In this document: positions 36,270-45,046 of the stretch, piece after piece
Layout of the letters: each line of letters begins with the position of its first letter
How positions within the stretch are numbered: the first letter of the stretch is position 1
DNA from: Massilia sp. IC2-278
Lineage (GTDB): Bacteria > Pseudomonadota > Gammaproteobacteria > Burkholderiales > Burkholderiaceae_D
NCBI RefSeq assembly: GCF_020708045.1
Contig: NZ_JAJFES010000006.1
Coordinates: forward strand, 62,001 to 126,000
Length of the DNA: 64,000 nt
Direction of reading: 5' to 3'
Made by a program: the position numbers and the translations under genes
Notes under the pieces: model-generated
The model's input: only the letters and a program-made list of their open reading frames with translations
Told to the model about the DNA's origin: nothing
The model's database searches: none

Positions 36270-37367
36270 ATGACTATCAGTGCCACCCACGATGCGGGCA
36301 GCATCGCCCCCAACAGCTCGTTCGCCGGCGCCATCGACGCCGACGCCGTCATCATCGGCGCAGGCCCGGTCGGCCTGTTCCAGGTCTTCGAACTCGGCCT
36401 GCTCGAGATCAAGGCCCACGTCATCGATTCGCTGCCGGCCGTCGGCGGCCAGTGCGTGGAACTGTACCCGGACAAGCCGATCTACGACATCCCTGCCGTG
36501 CCCGTGTGCACCGGCCAGGAACTGACGGACAACCTGCTCAAGCAGATCGAGCCGTTCGAGCCGACCTTCCACCTGGGCCAGGAAGTGACCACTGTGCAGC
36601 GCCGCGAAGACGGCCGCTTCAACGTCGAAACCTCGACCGGCACCCAGTTCATCACCAAGACCATCTTCATCGCCGCCGGCGTCGGTTCGTTCCAGGCGCG
36701 CACGATCAAGGTCGAGGGCATCGAGAAGTTCGAGAACACGCAGCTGCACTACCGCGTCAAGGACCCGAGCATCTTCGAAGGCAAGAACATCGTCATCTGC
36801 GGCGGCGGCGACTCCGCCCTGGACTGGGCCCTGAACTTCGTCGGCAAGGCCGAGTCGGTCGTGCTGGTGCACCGCCGCGAAGACTTCCGCGCCGCGCCGG
36901 CATCGGTCGCCAAGATGAAACAGCTGTGCGAAGAGTACGAGATGCAGCTGATCACCGGCCAGGTCACCGGCTACGACGAAAAAGACGGCCAGCTGAGCGA
37001 AGTGAAGGTCACCGGCGCCGACGGCGTCACCCGCCGCGTGCCGCTCGACATGCTGATGGTCTTCTTCGGCCTGTCGCCAAAGCTCGGCCCGATCGCCGAA
37101 TGGGGCCTGGACATCGAGCGCAAGCAGCTGAAGGTCGTGGACACCGAGAAGTTCGAAACCAACGTGCCGGGCATCTTCGCCGTGGGTGACATCAACACCT
37201 ACCCGGGCAAGAAGAAGCTGATCCTGTCGGGCTTCCACGAAGCCGCGCTGGCCGCCTTCGGCGCTGCGCCGTACATCTTCCCGGACAAGAAGATCCACAT
37301 GCAGTACACCACCACCTCGCCGAAACTGCACAAGATCCTCGGCGTCGAGACCCCGGTGTTCGACTAA
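36270..37367 (+). CDS. Ferredoxin--NADP+ reductase, thioredoxin-reductase type
   Basis: A 365-residue flavoprotein. The FAD motif is [18 protein letters not shown] (about 28-45) and the NADP motif [13 protein letters not shown] (about 175). [11 protein letters not shown] binds the NADP phosphate, and [18 protein letters not shown] contacts FAD near the C-terminus. It lacks the CxxC of thioredoxin reductase, as in the TrxR-like FNR family. ACAGGA precedes the chosen ATG; the longer frame upstream overlaps fdxA and is not similar. It probably reduces the adjacent FdxA. Confidence 0.92.
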   Translation: MTISATHDAGSIAPNSSFAGAIDADAVIIGAGPVGLFQVFELGLLEIKAHVIDSLPAVGGQCVELYPDKPIYDIPAVPVCTGQELTDNLLKQIEPFEPTFHLGQEVTTVQRREDGRFNVETSTGTQFITKTIFIAAGVGSFQARTIKVEGIEKFENTQLHYRVKDPSIFEGKNIVICGGGDSALDWALNFVGKAESVVLVHRREDFRAAPASVAKMKQLCEEYEMQLITGQVTGYDEKDGQLSEVKVTGADGVTRRVPLDMLMVFFGLSPKLGPIAEWGLDIERKQLKVVDTEKFETNVPGIFAVGDINTYPGKKKLILSGFHEAALAAFGAAPYIFPDKKIHMQYTTTSPKLHKILGVETPVFD

Positions 37368-37396
37368 GATTTTCGGTTCAGTTACGCAAAAACGAC

Positions 37397-37428
37397 AATG
37401 CCCCGCTTAGCCGGGGCATTTGTTTTTA
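37397..37428 (+). terminator. Terminator of the ferredoxin reductase gene
   Basis: AATGCCCCG / CGGGGCATT with a six-base loop, followed by TGTTTTTA. Confidence 0.85.
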
Positions 37429-37622
37429 TGTGTGGCGCATCACCGACGACCTATGAAAAACGGTGCTATAAACCTTCTAAGCACAGATCAAATTCGCACG
37501 AGGGTGCGGGAAATTTCCACCCGCCAATCATTTGACCCTATAATGATTTGATCAAAATTCGCGCACGGCAGGCGTCATTGGGCGTCCCGGCGCAGCGAAT
37601 GCTTCACCGAAGAAGGATTACT

Positions 37623-38858
37623 ATGCTCTACCAATTGCACGAGATGCAACGCTCCTTCCTGACCCCGCTGATGCAATGGGCGGATGCGTCCTCGAAGTTG
37701 TTCTCGAACCCGGTTTCTCCGTTTGCCCACACCCCCTTCTCCCAACGTATCGCCGCCGGCTACGAGCTGATGTACCGGTTGGGCAAGGACTACGAAAAAC
37801 CGGCCTTCGGCATCGACACCACCACCATTAAAGGCGAAGCGGTCGGCATCATCGAACACACCGCCGTCGACAAGCCATTCTGCAAGCTGCTGCACTTCAA
37901 GAAGGATTTGCCGGACGCGGCCTTCGAAGCACTGGCCCAGCCGACCGTGCTGCTGGTTGCCCCGCTGTCGGGCCACCACGCCACCCTGCTGCGCGACACC
38001 GTGCGCGCCCTGCTGCCGGACCACGACGTCTACATTACCGATTGGGTCGATGCACGCATGGTGCCGTTGTCCGCCGGCCCCTTCCACCTGGACGACTACA
38101 TTTATTACGTCCAGGACTTCATCCGCACCCTGGGCCCGGACGTGCACGTGATTTCCGTGTGCCAGCCGACCGTGCCGGTGCTGGCCGCGATCGCGCTGAT
38201 GGCGTCCGATAACGATCCGAAGCTGCCGAAGACCATGACCATGATGGGCGGCCCGATCGACCCGCGCAAGTCGCCGACCGCCGTCAACGACCTGGCCACC
38301 GAAAAGCCGTTCTCGTGGTTCGAGAACACCGTGATCTACGCGGTGCCGGGCAATTACCCGGGTTTTGGGCGCAAGGTGTACCCGGGCTTCCTGCAGCACG
38401 CCGGTTTCATCGCCATGAACCCGGGCCGCCACGCCCAGTCGCACCGCGAGTTCTACCAGCACCTGGTGCGCGGCGACGAAGAATCGGCCGAAAGCCACCG
38501 CCAGTTCTACGACGAATACAATGCCGTGCTCGACATGCCGGCCGAGTACTACCTCGACACCATCAAGACCGTGTTCCAGGAATTCCGCCTGCCGAAGGGC
38601 ACCTGGGAAGTCGGCGGCAAGCTGGTCCGTCCGCAGGACATCAAGACGGTGGCCCTGTTCACCATCGAAGGCGAGCTCGACGACATCTCCGGCGCCGGCC
38701 AGACCCAGGCCGCGCACGAGCTGTGCAGCGGCATCCCGGCCGACATGAAGCTCGACTTCGTGGCGCCGAAAGCCGGCCACTACGGCATCTTCTCGGGCCG
38801 CCGCTGGCGCGAGATCATCTGCCCGAAGATCGGCGAGTTCATCAAGGCGCACGGCTGA
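37623..38858 (+). CDS. phaZ: Intracellular polyhydroxybutyrate depolymerase PhaZ
   Basis: A 411-residue cytosolic depolymerase that mobilises PHB granules. The nucleophile is cysteine, Cys180 in VISVCQPTVP, as in the Ralstonia PhaZa1 class, in place of the serine of extracellular enzymes. MLYQLHEMQRSFLTPL and YELMYRLGKDYEKPAF are family hallmarks; GHYGIFSGRRWREII supplies the catalytic histidine and EGELDDISGAGQ a catalytic Asp region. GAAGGATT precedes the ATG. There is no signal peptide. The PHA-system protein 4.5 kb upstream supports PHB metabolism. Confidence 0.94.
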   Translation: MLYQLHEMQRSFLTPLMQWADASSKLFSNPVSPFAHTPFSQRIAAGYELMYRLGKDYEKPAFGIDTTTIKGEAVGIIEHTAVDKPFCKLLHFKKDLPDAAFEALAQPTVLLVAPLSGHHATLLRDTVRALLPDHDVYITDWVDARMVPLSAGPFHLDDYIYYVQDFIRTLGPDVHVISVCQPTVPVLAAIALMASDNDPKLPKTMTMMGGPIDPRKSPTAVNDLATEKPFSWFENTVIYAVPGNYPGFGRKVYPGFLQHAGFIAMNPGRHAQSHREFYQHLVRGDEESAESHRQFYDEYNAVLDMPAEYYLDTIKTVFQEFRLPKGTWEVGGKLVRPQDIKTVALFTIEGELDDISGAGQTQAAHELCSGIPADMKLDFVAPKAGHYGIFSGRRWREIICPKIGEFIKAHG

Positions 38859-38878
38859 ACGGCGCGACGCCCATAAGG

Positions 38879-38911
38879 AAAATGCCGCGATCTCCCGCGG
38901 CATTTTTTTTT
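38879..38911 (+). terminator. Terminator of phaZ
   Basis: AATGCCGCG / CGCGGCATT with T9 following. An almost identical hairpin lies at 39081-39111. Confidence 0.88.
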
Positions 38912-38915
38912 GCTC

Positions 38916-39077
38916 TTGTAGGGTGGACACCTGTGTCCACGCTGTCTCATCGCATGCGGGAATGCGATGCTTAACCCATCGATAGTGCATGCCATTCGAT
39001 ATGGTTTGCCGCGTGAATGCCCATCGGTTAAGACCGCGTGGACACAGGTGCCTGGCGCGGCCCGGTCCACCCTACAA
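38916..39077. repeat. Composite inverted-repeat element, copy D
   Basis: About 162 bp. The left arm is TTGTAGGGTGGACACCTGTG, then TCCACGC. The right arm is its inverse, with the insert CGGGCCGCGCCAGGC in the same place as in copy A. The outer stem uses GGACA in place of GGGCA, with matching changes on both sides, so pairing is kept. The interior contains GCATCGCATT-type inverted segments. It sits between two near-identical terminators. Confidence 0.8.
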
Positions 39078-39111
39078 AAACAATGCCGCGGAAGTCCGCG
39101 GCATTTTTTCC
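39078..39111 (-). terminator. Terminator of the 67-residue gene
   Basis: AATGCCGCGGA / TCCGCGGCATT, with T6 on + and GTTTTTG on -. It lies just beyond the small minus-strand gene and can work in both directions. Confidence 0.75.
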
Positions 39112-39125
39112 ATACGACAAGTAGC

Positions 39126-39329
39126 TCAAGCTGTGCTGTCGCGCCGATCCTCGCCCCGCCCGAAATCGTCGTCGGTATCGACATGCGGTTCACGCCGGTC
39201 GGCGCCGCGGCGGTCGTCGGCGGCAGGTTCGGGCTTGGCCGTGGCGGCGGCGTCGCTCTCCCCGGGCCGGTACACCGGGCGCGAGGTGGGGTCGGTCGCC
39301 AGCAGGGGCGCGACAATCCATTCAGTCAT
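39126..39329 (-). CDS. Small charged hypothetical protein
   Basis: A 67-residue protein with a clear ribosome site (AGGAG, seven bases before ATG) and its own terminator, so it is probably real. The N-terminus MTEWIVAPLLATDPTSRPVYRP is followed by an acidic/basic stretch with repeated DRR and DR motifs (ADDRRGADRRE, GEDRRD). It is predicted disordered and has no signal peptide. The family is not recognised. The DRR-rich composition echoes the RcnB-type protein 70 bp upstream. Confidence 0.65.
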   Translation of the reverse strand: MTEWIVAPLLATDPTSRPVYRPGESDAAATAKPEPAADDRRGADRREPHVDTDDDFGRGEDRRDSTA

Positions 39330-39397
39330 TTCGTTCTCCTATAAACAGGCTGGAGAGACGCCCCCCGCGTCGGCGGGCTGGCGCCTGCGCCAACCAC

Positions 39398-39817
39398 TCA
39401 ATTACCCAGCAAGACGCTGGCGATGACGCCGGTGGCAATCGCCGCCAGCACGTAGTCATTCCCCACCTGCACCCAGTGATGGCCGCGTGGCGGCGCGCTC
39501 AGGCGGTGCGCGCGCCAGTTGTCGACCACGTATTGGCGGTGGTTGTAGTTCGACGGCAAGCGGTTGCCGCGGTACAGGTCGTGGCGCGGGCCGGCGCCGC
39601 GGCGGGCGTCGCGGTGGTCACGGCGGTCGTCGCGGCGTGTATCCCGATAATCCCGGCGGTCTTCACGGCGTTCGTCGCGGAAATCACGGCGGTCTTCGCG
39701 CCGGTCGTCGCGGTACTCGCGGCGGTCGTCGCGGCGATCATGGTTCTGGGCAAATGCAGGCGCGTTGGCAGCCAGCATCAGTGCGATCATGCTCTTGGCG
39801 ATGAGGCGTTTATTCAT
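39398..39817 (-). CDS. RcnB-family periplasmic protein with DRR repeats
   Basis: 139 residues. A signal peptide ends APAFAQ. Residues 26-75 are built from about seven short repeats of the type YRDDRRE / FRDERRE. The C-terminal part (YVVDNWRAHRLSAPPRGHHWVQVGNDYVLAAIATGVI) is the RcnB domain. RcnB proteins influence nickel/cobalt export in E. coli, but most homologues are uncharacterised and no rcnA is present here. The repeat is mirrored in the DNA as imperfect tandem units about 39600-39740. Confidence 0.85.
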   Translation of the reverse strand: MNKRLIAKSMIALMLAANAPAFAQNHDRRDDRREYRDDRREDRRDFRDERREDRRDYRDTRRDDRRDHRDARRGAGPRHDLYRGNRLPSNYNHRQYVVDNWRAHRLSAPPRGHHWVQVGNDYVLAAIATGVIASVLLGN

Positions 39818-39962
39818 GTTTTTTCCTCCTTAAAAGATGGCGCGCGTCGACGCGCAGCCGGTACCGTCAGTAAGCCATGGCGACCGCGAGGGCTCTGTAC
39901 GCTGCACCACTTACTGGACGAAACATTAACCCCGGTCGCGCCCTCCGCGCTTTTGTCGGATA

Positions 39963-40682
39963 ATGACGGCTTTACGCCGCCGCATCACCGTGACCAAGAC
40001 TCTTGCCGACCAGATCGAAGACCTGCTGCCGCAGACGCAATGCACCAAGTGCGGCTACCCGGCCTGCCGGCCCTATGCCGAGGCGATCGCGAACGGCGAA
40101 GCGCCGATCAACCAGTGCCCGCCCGGCGGCATCGAGGGCGTGCGGCGCCTGGCGTCGCTCACCGGCCACCCGGTCATTCCGATCAACCCTGCCAACGGCG
40201 TCGAACGCCCGCGCCCGGTTGCCTTCATCGACGAAAGCCTGTGCATCGGCTGCACCCTGTGCATCCAGGCCTGCCCGGTGGACGCCATCATGGGCGCGGC
40301 CAAGCAGATGCACACCATCCTGCCGAGCCTGTGCACCGGCTGCGATCTGTGCGTGGCGCCCTGCCCGGTCGACTGCATCAGCATGGTCCCGGTAACCGAA
40401 GCCACCGGCTGGGCCGCCTGGTCGCAGGAAGCGGCCGATGCCGCCCGTGCACGCCACGATTTCCGCACCCTGCGCCTGCAGCGCGAGCGCGAGGAAAACG
40501 ATGCGCGCCTGGCGGCCAAGGCGCTGGAGAAGATGCGCGCGGTCACGGCGGAAGTCACGAACACGCCGGAAGAACTGGCCGAGAAGGAACGCAAGCGCGC
40601 CATCATCGCCGCCGCCATGGAAAGGGCGCGCCAGCGCGCCGCGCCGCCCGATGCCACGCCACCCGATTCGAACAAGAACTGA
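39963..40682 (+). CDS. rsxB: RnfB/RsxB-type ferredoxin
   Basis: A 239-residue iron-sulfur protein. The N-terminal 4Fe-4S domain has Cys27, 30, 35 and 52 in CTKCGYPAC and QCPPGG. Two further clusters follow in [12 protein letters not shown] (94-104) and [12 protein letters not shown] (124-134). A charged helical tail of about 70 residues ends the protein. It lacks the N-terminal membrane helix of complete RnfB and no other rnf genes are adjacent, as is common in Burkholderiales, where it is paired with nth. A GTG at 39990 is an alternative start. It is 18 bp from nth. Confidence 0.9.
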   Translation: MTALRRRITVTKTLADQIEDLLPQTQCTKCGYPACRPYAEAIANGEAPINQCPPGGIEGVRRLASLTGHPVIPINPANGVERPRPVAFIDESLCIGCTLCIQACPVDAIMGAAKQMHTILPSLCTGCDLCVAPCPVDCISMVPVTEATGWAAWSQEAADAARARHDFRTLRLQREREENDARLAAKALEKMRAVTAEVTNTPEELAEKERKRAIIAAAMERARQRAAPPDATPPDSNKN

Positions 40683-40700
40683 GCGAAGAAAAACTGAGCG

Positions 40701-41390
40701 ATGAATCCCGCCAAACGCCTCGAGATCTTTACCCGCTTTCGCGCCGCCAATCCGCATCCGACCACCGAACTCGAATACACCACGCCCTTCGAACTGCTGA
40801 TCGCGGTGCTGCTGTCGGCGCAGTCGACCGACGTGGGCGTGAACAAGGCCACGCGCCGCCTGTATCCGGTGGCGAACACGCCGCAGCAAATCCTCGACCT
40901 CGGCATCGACGAGCTGAAGAGCTATATCGCGACCATCGGCCTGTACAACACCAAGGCCAAGAACGTGATGGCGACCTGCCAGATCCTGGTGGAGCAGCAC
41001 GGCGGCGAAGTGCCGCGCCAGCGCGAGGCGCTCGAAGCCCTGCCCGGCGTGGGCCGCAAGACGGCGAACGTGGTGCTGAATACGGCGTTCGGCGAGCCGA
41101 CCATGGCGGTCGACACCCACATCTTCCGCGTCTCGAACCGCACCAAAATTGCGCCCGGCAAGAACGTCGACGAAGTCGAAATGAAATTGCTGAAGTTCGT
41201 GCCGAAGGAGTTTTTGCAGGACGCCCACCACTGGCTGATCCTGCACGGGCGCTACACCTGCGTGGCGCGCCGGCCGAAGTGCTGGAACTGCATCATCAAT
41301 GACTTGTGCGAGTTCCGCGACAAGACGCCGACGCCGGACGGCATCATCGCCCCCGGCGTCATAGAATCCGCGCCGCTCCCGGCAGCCTGA
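40701..41390 (+). CDS. nth: Endonuclease III
   Basis: A 229-residue DNA glycosylase/AP lyase for oxidised pyrimidines in base-excision repair. The helix-hairpin-helix motif is LPGVGRKTANVVLN with catalytic Lys120, and Asp138 lies in AVDTHIFRVSNR; both have the same numbers as in E. coli. The 4Fe-4S ligands are Cys187, 194, 197 and 203. The C-terminal tail is about 20 residues longer than in E. coli. The gene end overlaps the convergent acyltransferase gene by 32 bp. It follows the rsxB gene closely, so they are probably co-transcribed. Confidence 0.96.
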   Translation: MNPAKRLEIFTRFRAANPHPTTELEYTTPFELLIAVLLSAQSTDVGVNKATRRLYPVANTPQQILDLGIDELKSYIATIGLYNTKAKNVMATCQILVEQHGGEVPRQREALEALPGVGRKTANVVLNTAFGEPTMAVDTHIFRVSNRTKIAPGKNVDEVEMKLLKFVPKEFLQDAHHWLILHGRYTCVARRPKCWNCIINDLCEFRDKTPTPDGIIAPGVIESAPLPAA

Positions 41391-42456
41391 GCGCCAGGCG
41401 CGCCAGCAGGAAGCTGGCGACCACGCCCACGGCGCCGGCCAGGGCGAACTGGAGCATGTTCGGCAGCGGTAGCGCCGCAACCAGCAGGCCGGCCGCCGTC
41501 AGCAGCGGCGGATGCAGGATGTAGGCGGCATACGCTTGCCGCGCCAAGGGCTGCCAGCGCGGCGACGAATGCTCTGCGCGCCGGAAGTGCGTCAGCATCG
41601 CGAGGATGATGCCCCAGGCCACAAAAGGCTCCCAGAACGCGTAGGCAAGCGCCGGCAGGGTCCAGCCGCCCGCGGTCTCGAAGGGCTGGCCCTGGACCAG
41701 GCTGATGTAGATTCCATACACGAACAGCAGCGGCGCCACGAGCAGCGCCGCCAGCGACCAGCGCCCGGCCTGCTGCGGGCCGACCCGCTCGATCCAGCGG
41801 CTGCCCGCCATGGCGCAGCCGCCTGCGAACAGCACGGTGTAGGACGCAAAATAGCCGACCTGCAAGCCCAGGCGCTCCTCGCCGACCGGCACCAGCAGGC
41901 GCAGCAGGAAAGCGGCGGCGCCGGTGGCCAGGGCGGCCAGCAGCAGGGTGCGCCGGCCGGGTTCCCAGTTGCCCAGGCCGGTGCCGCCGCGCAGCCGGCG
42001 CCACAGCAGGTAGGCCGCGCTGAACAGCAGAAGCGCCCAGGCAAACCACAGCGGGCCGATCTCGAAGCGCAGCGCCGCCATCATCGCCGTCCAGTTGGAA
42101 AGGAAAGGTTCGCCTTCGCGCATGTCCGCCAGCGCCACCGTGAGCGGCCCCAGCACGAAGCCATACACCAGCAGCGGGATGCCCAGCCTCAGCAGGCGGT
42201 CACGGGCGAAACGCGCGGCGCCCTTGCGCTCGTACGATAGCGCAGTGAAATAACCGGACAGCAAAAAGAAAAAGCCCATGAAAAAGGCCTGGTTAACCGA
42301 GACGAACATAGCGAACGGCAGCTTTTCCGCCACGCCGTGGGCGGGATAGGTCAGGTACCAGCCGCCGGGCGCGCCGAACATGATGGCGGCGTGGTGCAGG
42401 ATGACCAGCGCGGTCAGGACGACGCGGATGCGGTCGAGGAAGTCGGTGCGGGCCAT
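41359..42456 (-). CDS. Acyltransferase-3 family membrane protein
   Basis: A 365-residue protein with about ten membrane helices. The N-terminal RTDFLDRIRVVLTALVILHHAAIMFGAPGGW holds the conserved arginine and histidine of acyltransferase family 3 (PF01757). It probably O-acylates an envelope sugar or glucan; the acceptor is unknown. The start chosen has AGGAA ahead of it, while the longer frame upstream enters repeat copy C. Its last ten codons overlap nth on the other strand. Confidence 0.85.
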   Translation of the reverse strand: MARTDFLDRIRVVLTALVILHHAAIMFGAPGGWYLTYPAHGVAEKLPFAMFVSVNQAFFMGFFFLLSGYFTALSYERKGAARFARDRLLRLGIPLLVYGFVLGPLTVALADMREGEPFLSNWTAMMAALRFEIGPLWFAWALLLFSAAYLLWRRLRGGTGLGNWEPGRRTLLLAALATGAAAFLLRLLVPVGEERLGLQVGYFASYTVLFAGGCAMAGSRWIERVGPQQAGRWSLAALLVAPLLFVYGIYISLVQGQPFETAGGWTLPALAYAFWEPFVAWGIILAMLTHFRRAEHSSPRWQPLARQAYAAYILHPPLLTAAGLLVAALPLPNMLQFALAGAVGVVASFLLARLALRLPGAARIL

Positions 42457-42546
42457 CCTGGCATTCCTGTGGTCAGAAATAAAGTTGCCACAAAGATAGC
42501 ACAGCTGGCGGATGCCAGGTGATGCATGACGACGATGTTGGCGGCG

Positions 42547-42709
42547 ACCGTAGGGTGGGCCGGGCCGCGCCAAGGCATCCTGTGCCCACGCGGAAGGATG
42601 CACGGTGGCTGCTCATTCCGATGCGTAGTAAATGATCATTCGCCAGCGCGTGGAAAAGTGTATCGTTAGCTCATCGTTCCGCGTGGGCACGGAGTGCCCA
42701 CCGTACGGT
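42547..42709. repeat. Composite inverted-repeat element, copy C
   Basis: About 163 bp in the gap between the acyltransferase and chemoreceptor genes. The left arm is ACCGTAGGGTGGGC, then the GC insert CGGGCCGCGCCAAGGC, then TGTGCCCACGCGGAA. The right arm, inverted, is ACCGTACGGTGGGCACTCC with no insert. The insert is thus on the opposite side from copies A and D, so C is in the other orientation. Its centre carries AAATGATCATTCG (42630-42642), as in copy B. Confidence 0.8.
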
Positions 42710-42748
42710 CACGGCCAACGATACGGTCGATGATGACTGACTGGACGT

Positions 42749-42779
42749 AAAAAAACCGCGCGGCAGGTGCGGCGCGGCT
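42749..42779 (-). terminator. Terminator of the chemoreceptor gene
   Basis: A GC-rich stem CCGCGC / GCGCGG followed on the minus strand by T7. Confidence 0.8.
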
Positions 42780-42798
42780 GCTTGATAAAGCGAAAACC

Positions 42799-44481
42799 TT
42801 AGAACTCTTCCCACTCCTCGCTACGGGCCTTCGCGCTTGCCTTCGAACGCACCGGCTCCCTGCGGACAGGGGACGGCGCCTTGGCCACCGGCGCCGTCAG
42901 CCGTGCCGGCGCCATGGCTGGGCGCAGCGGCTGCACACTCTGGGCCGCCATTGCATCGCCCTCGAGCTTGAACACGCCGACCACCTCGTTCAGCGCCACG
43001 GTCTGCTCGCGCAGCGCCTGCGCGGCGGCGGCCGCTTCTTCCACCAGCGCCGCGTTCTGCTGGGTCGTGGTGTCCATCTCGGTGACTGCGATGTTGATCT
43101 GCTCGATGCCGGCGCCCTGCTCGGCGCTGGCGGCGCTGATCTCGCCCATGATGTCCATCACCCGCTTCACGCTGGCGACGATCTCGTTCATGGTGGTGCC
43201 GGTCTCGTTGACCAGCGCGCTGCCCGCTTCCACGCGCGCCACCGAGTCGCCGATCAGGGCCTTGATCTCCTTGGCCGCGCTGGCCGAGCGCTGGGCCAGG
43301 TTGCGCACTTCGGACGCGACGACCGCGAAGCCGCGGCCCTGCTCGCCCGCGCGTGCCGCCTCGACCGCCGCGTTCAGCGCCAGGATGTTCGTCTGGAAGG
43401 CGATGCCGTCGATGACGCCGATGATGTCGACGATCTGTTTCGAGGATTCGCTGATCGCGCCCATGGTGGTCACCGCGCGCTCGACCACGTCGCCGCCCTT
43501 CGCCGCCACGTCGCAGGCGCTGATCGCCAGCTGGTTGGCCTGGCGTGCGTTGTCGGCGTTCTGCTTCACGGTCGAGGTCAGTTCCTCGATCGAGGACGCG
43601 GTTTCTTCCAGCGCGCCGGCCTGCTGCTCGGTACGCGACGACAGATCCATGTTGCCGCTTGCAATCTCATCCGAAGCAACCGTGATCGTTTCGGCGCCGC
43701 TGCGCACCTTGCCGACAATCCGGGTCAGGCTGGCGTTCATGTCCTTCAATGCCTGCAGCAGCTGGCCGGTCTCGTCGTTCGACGTCACCTCGATGCGGGC
43801 CCGCAAGTCGCCGCCGGCAACCGTCTGCGCAACTTCCACGGCGCGCTCGAGCGGACGCACGATGGAACGCGATACGAACACGCCGGCCACGATGGCGGCG
43901 CCCGAGCCGAGCGCCATCGCGAGCAGGCTCAGCAGCGTAGCGCGCTCGCTGGCCGCTTCGGCCGCCGCGGCACTGGCGCGGGTGGCGGCAACGATCTGCT
44001 TGCTGGCCTGGTCCAGCAGTTCAGCCGGCTCCCGGTCCTTGCCCTTGACCGCCGCATCGCCCGCGGCCGGATCGAAACCGGCGGCGGCAAACTGTTCGTA
44101 GCCCTTGCGGAAGTCTTGGCCCATCTGCGCATGGGCGCGGCCGAATTGTTCGAGCAGCGCACGCTCCTTGCCCGGCGCCAGTGCGGCATTCAGCTTCGCG
44201 AGCTGGGCGCTGACCTCGCGCTCGCTGTCCTGGAAAGCCTGCCAGTACTTGTTGCGCTCGGCCTCATCCTTGCCGCGCAGGAGAGTGTTCTTCCATTCCT
44301 GGATTTGCGTCTTGAAGGTCGAGAGCATGGCCTCGACTTCCCCGGCGTGGCTGTAGCTGACGACGGCGCGGTCGTAGGTGGCGATCGAACCGTTCAACGC
44401 CCACAGGCCGAACAGGCCGGCGCAGGCCACGACCAGCGCAACGGCGGCAAAGCAGAGGGGAAGTTTACGACTCAGTTTCAT
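42799..44481 (-). CDS. Methyl-accepting chemotaxis protein
   Basis: A 560-residue transmembrane chemoreceptor. Membrane segments lie at about 9-29 and 183-203, flanking a four-helix periplasmic ligand domain of about 150 residues. HAMP follows at about 204-257. The signalling domain includes the methylation helices and the conserved hairpin tip [20 protein letters not shown]. The extreme C-terminus EEWEEF fits the WxxF tether for CheR/CheB. The ATG for MKLSRKL is preferred to an upstream TTG. It stands alone; no che genes are close. The ligand is unknown. Confidence 0.93.
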   Translation of the reverse strand: MKLSRKLPLCFAAVALVVACAGLFGLWALNGSIATYDRAVVSYSHAGEVEAMLSTFKTQIQEWKNTLLRGKDEAERNKYWQAFQDSEREVSAQLAKLNAALAPGKERALLEQFGRAHAQMGQDFRKGYEQFAAAGFDPAAGDAAVKGKDREPAELLDQASKQIVAATRASAAAAEAASERATLLSLLAMALGSGAAIVAGVFVSRSIVRPLERAVEVAQTVAGGDLRARIEVTSNDETGQLLQALKDMNASLTRIVGKVRSGAETITVASDEIASGNMDLSSRTEQQAGALEETASSIEELTSTVKQNADNARQANQLAISACDVAAKGGDVVERAVTTMGAISESSKQIVDIIGVIDGIAFQTNILALNAAVEAARAGEQGRGFAVVASEVRNLAQRSASAAKEIKALIGDSVARVEAGSALVNETGTTMNEIVASVKRVMDIMGEISAASAEQGAGIEQINIAVTEMDTTTQQNAALVEEAAAAAQALREQTVALNEVVGVFKLEGDAMAAQSVQPLRPAMAPARLTAPVAKAPSPVRREPVRSKASAKARSEEWEEF

Positions 44482-44635
44482 GATGGCCCTGGTTAACGTC
44501 AATACGAGTTTTCCAGGCGAGTCTACGGGAGGTTCTATCCAGGCGGCAACTAAAAGACATGCCCTGCAATACTATGCAGACGGAATGTGTGTTTGCCACG
44601 ACAGAGTTATTTTTACGCTAAGGAGAAACTTATCG

Positions 44636-44658
44636 AGGCTGCCACGAACGGGCAGCCT
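44636..44658 (-). terminator. Possible weak terminator after the SnoaL-like gene
   Basis: AGGCTGCC / GGCAGCCT with a seven-base loop, 15 bp after the stop. No T-tract follows on the minus strand, so termination is doubtful. Confidence 0.4.
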
Positions 44659-44672
44659 GCGGGGGTGCCGGC

Positions 44673-45035
44673 TCAGGCCAGCATGGTGGTGGCGCCGGTG
44701 GCGAACGAAGCACGCGCAATGCGTCCGTCGATGACCTCGTACACGCACAGCATCTCGACCGTGCCGCGTCCTTCCGGGAAGTTGCGGTAGACCAGTTCCA
44801 GGTCGGTGACGAAATTCCCGGCCACACTGCGCGTTAGCAGCTGGGCGCGCAGGTCCGGCTCGGCAAAGCGCGCTGCGTAGCGCGGGCGAATTTGATCATG
44901 GCCTTCGGCCAGCAGCGCGCCGTGCAGCGCGAACTGCCGGGCATCCGGTGCATAGGTGGCCATCAGGGCGTCGAGGTCCTTGGCGTTGTAGGCCTCTAAC
45001 TGGGCCTGGACCACGGCGGCGGGCGAAAGCGACAT
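44673..45035 (-). CDS. SnoaL/NTF2-like domain protein
   Basis: A 120-residue protein of the NTF2 fold. VVQAQLEAYNAKDLDALMATYAPD is the classic first helix pair and VYRNFPEGRGTVEMLCVYEVIDGRIARA forms the closing strands. Such domains act as small isomerases, hydrolases or binding proteins; no active site can be named. The start with GGAG seven bases ahead is chosen over the ATG that overlaps the proB stop. It is the last gene of the rplU-to-proB run. Confidence 0.8.
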   Translation of the reverse strand: MSLSPAAVVQAQLEAYNAKDLDALMATYAPDARQFALHGALLAEGHDQIRPRYAARFAEPDLRAQLLTRSVAGNFVTDLELVYRNFPEGRGTVEMLCVYEVIDGRIARASFATGATTMLA

Positions 45036-45046
45036 CGGGAACTCCA

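Noticed and set aside
39600..39740. CRISPR-like tandem repeats
   Set aside because: The repeat is a coding repeat (RDDRRE units) in an exported protein, with no uniform repeat-spacer pattern and no cas genes.
39476..41302. 608-codon frame across the RcnB-type, rsxB and nth genes
   Set aside because: It overlaps three well-supported genes in other frames and translates to repetitive Arg/Pro-rich sequence.
44631..44660. Sigma-28 (FliA) promoter for the chemoreceptor
   Set aside because: CGATAAG on the minus strand resembles the -10 part, but no TAAA-type -35 element is at the right distance.
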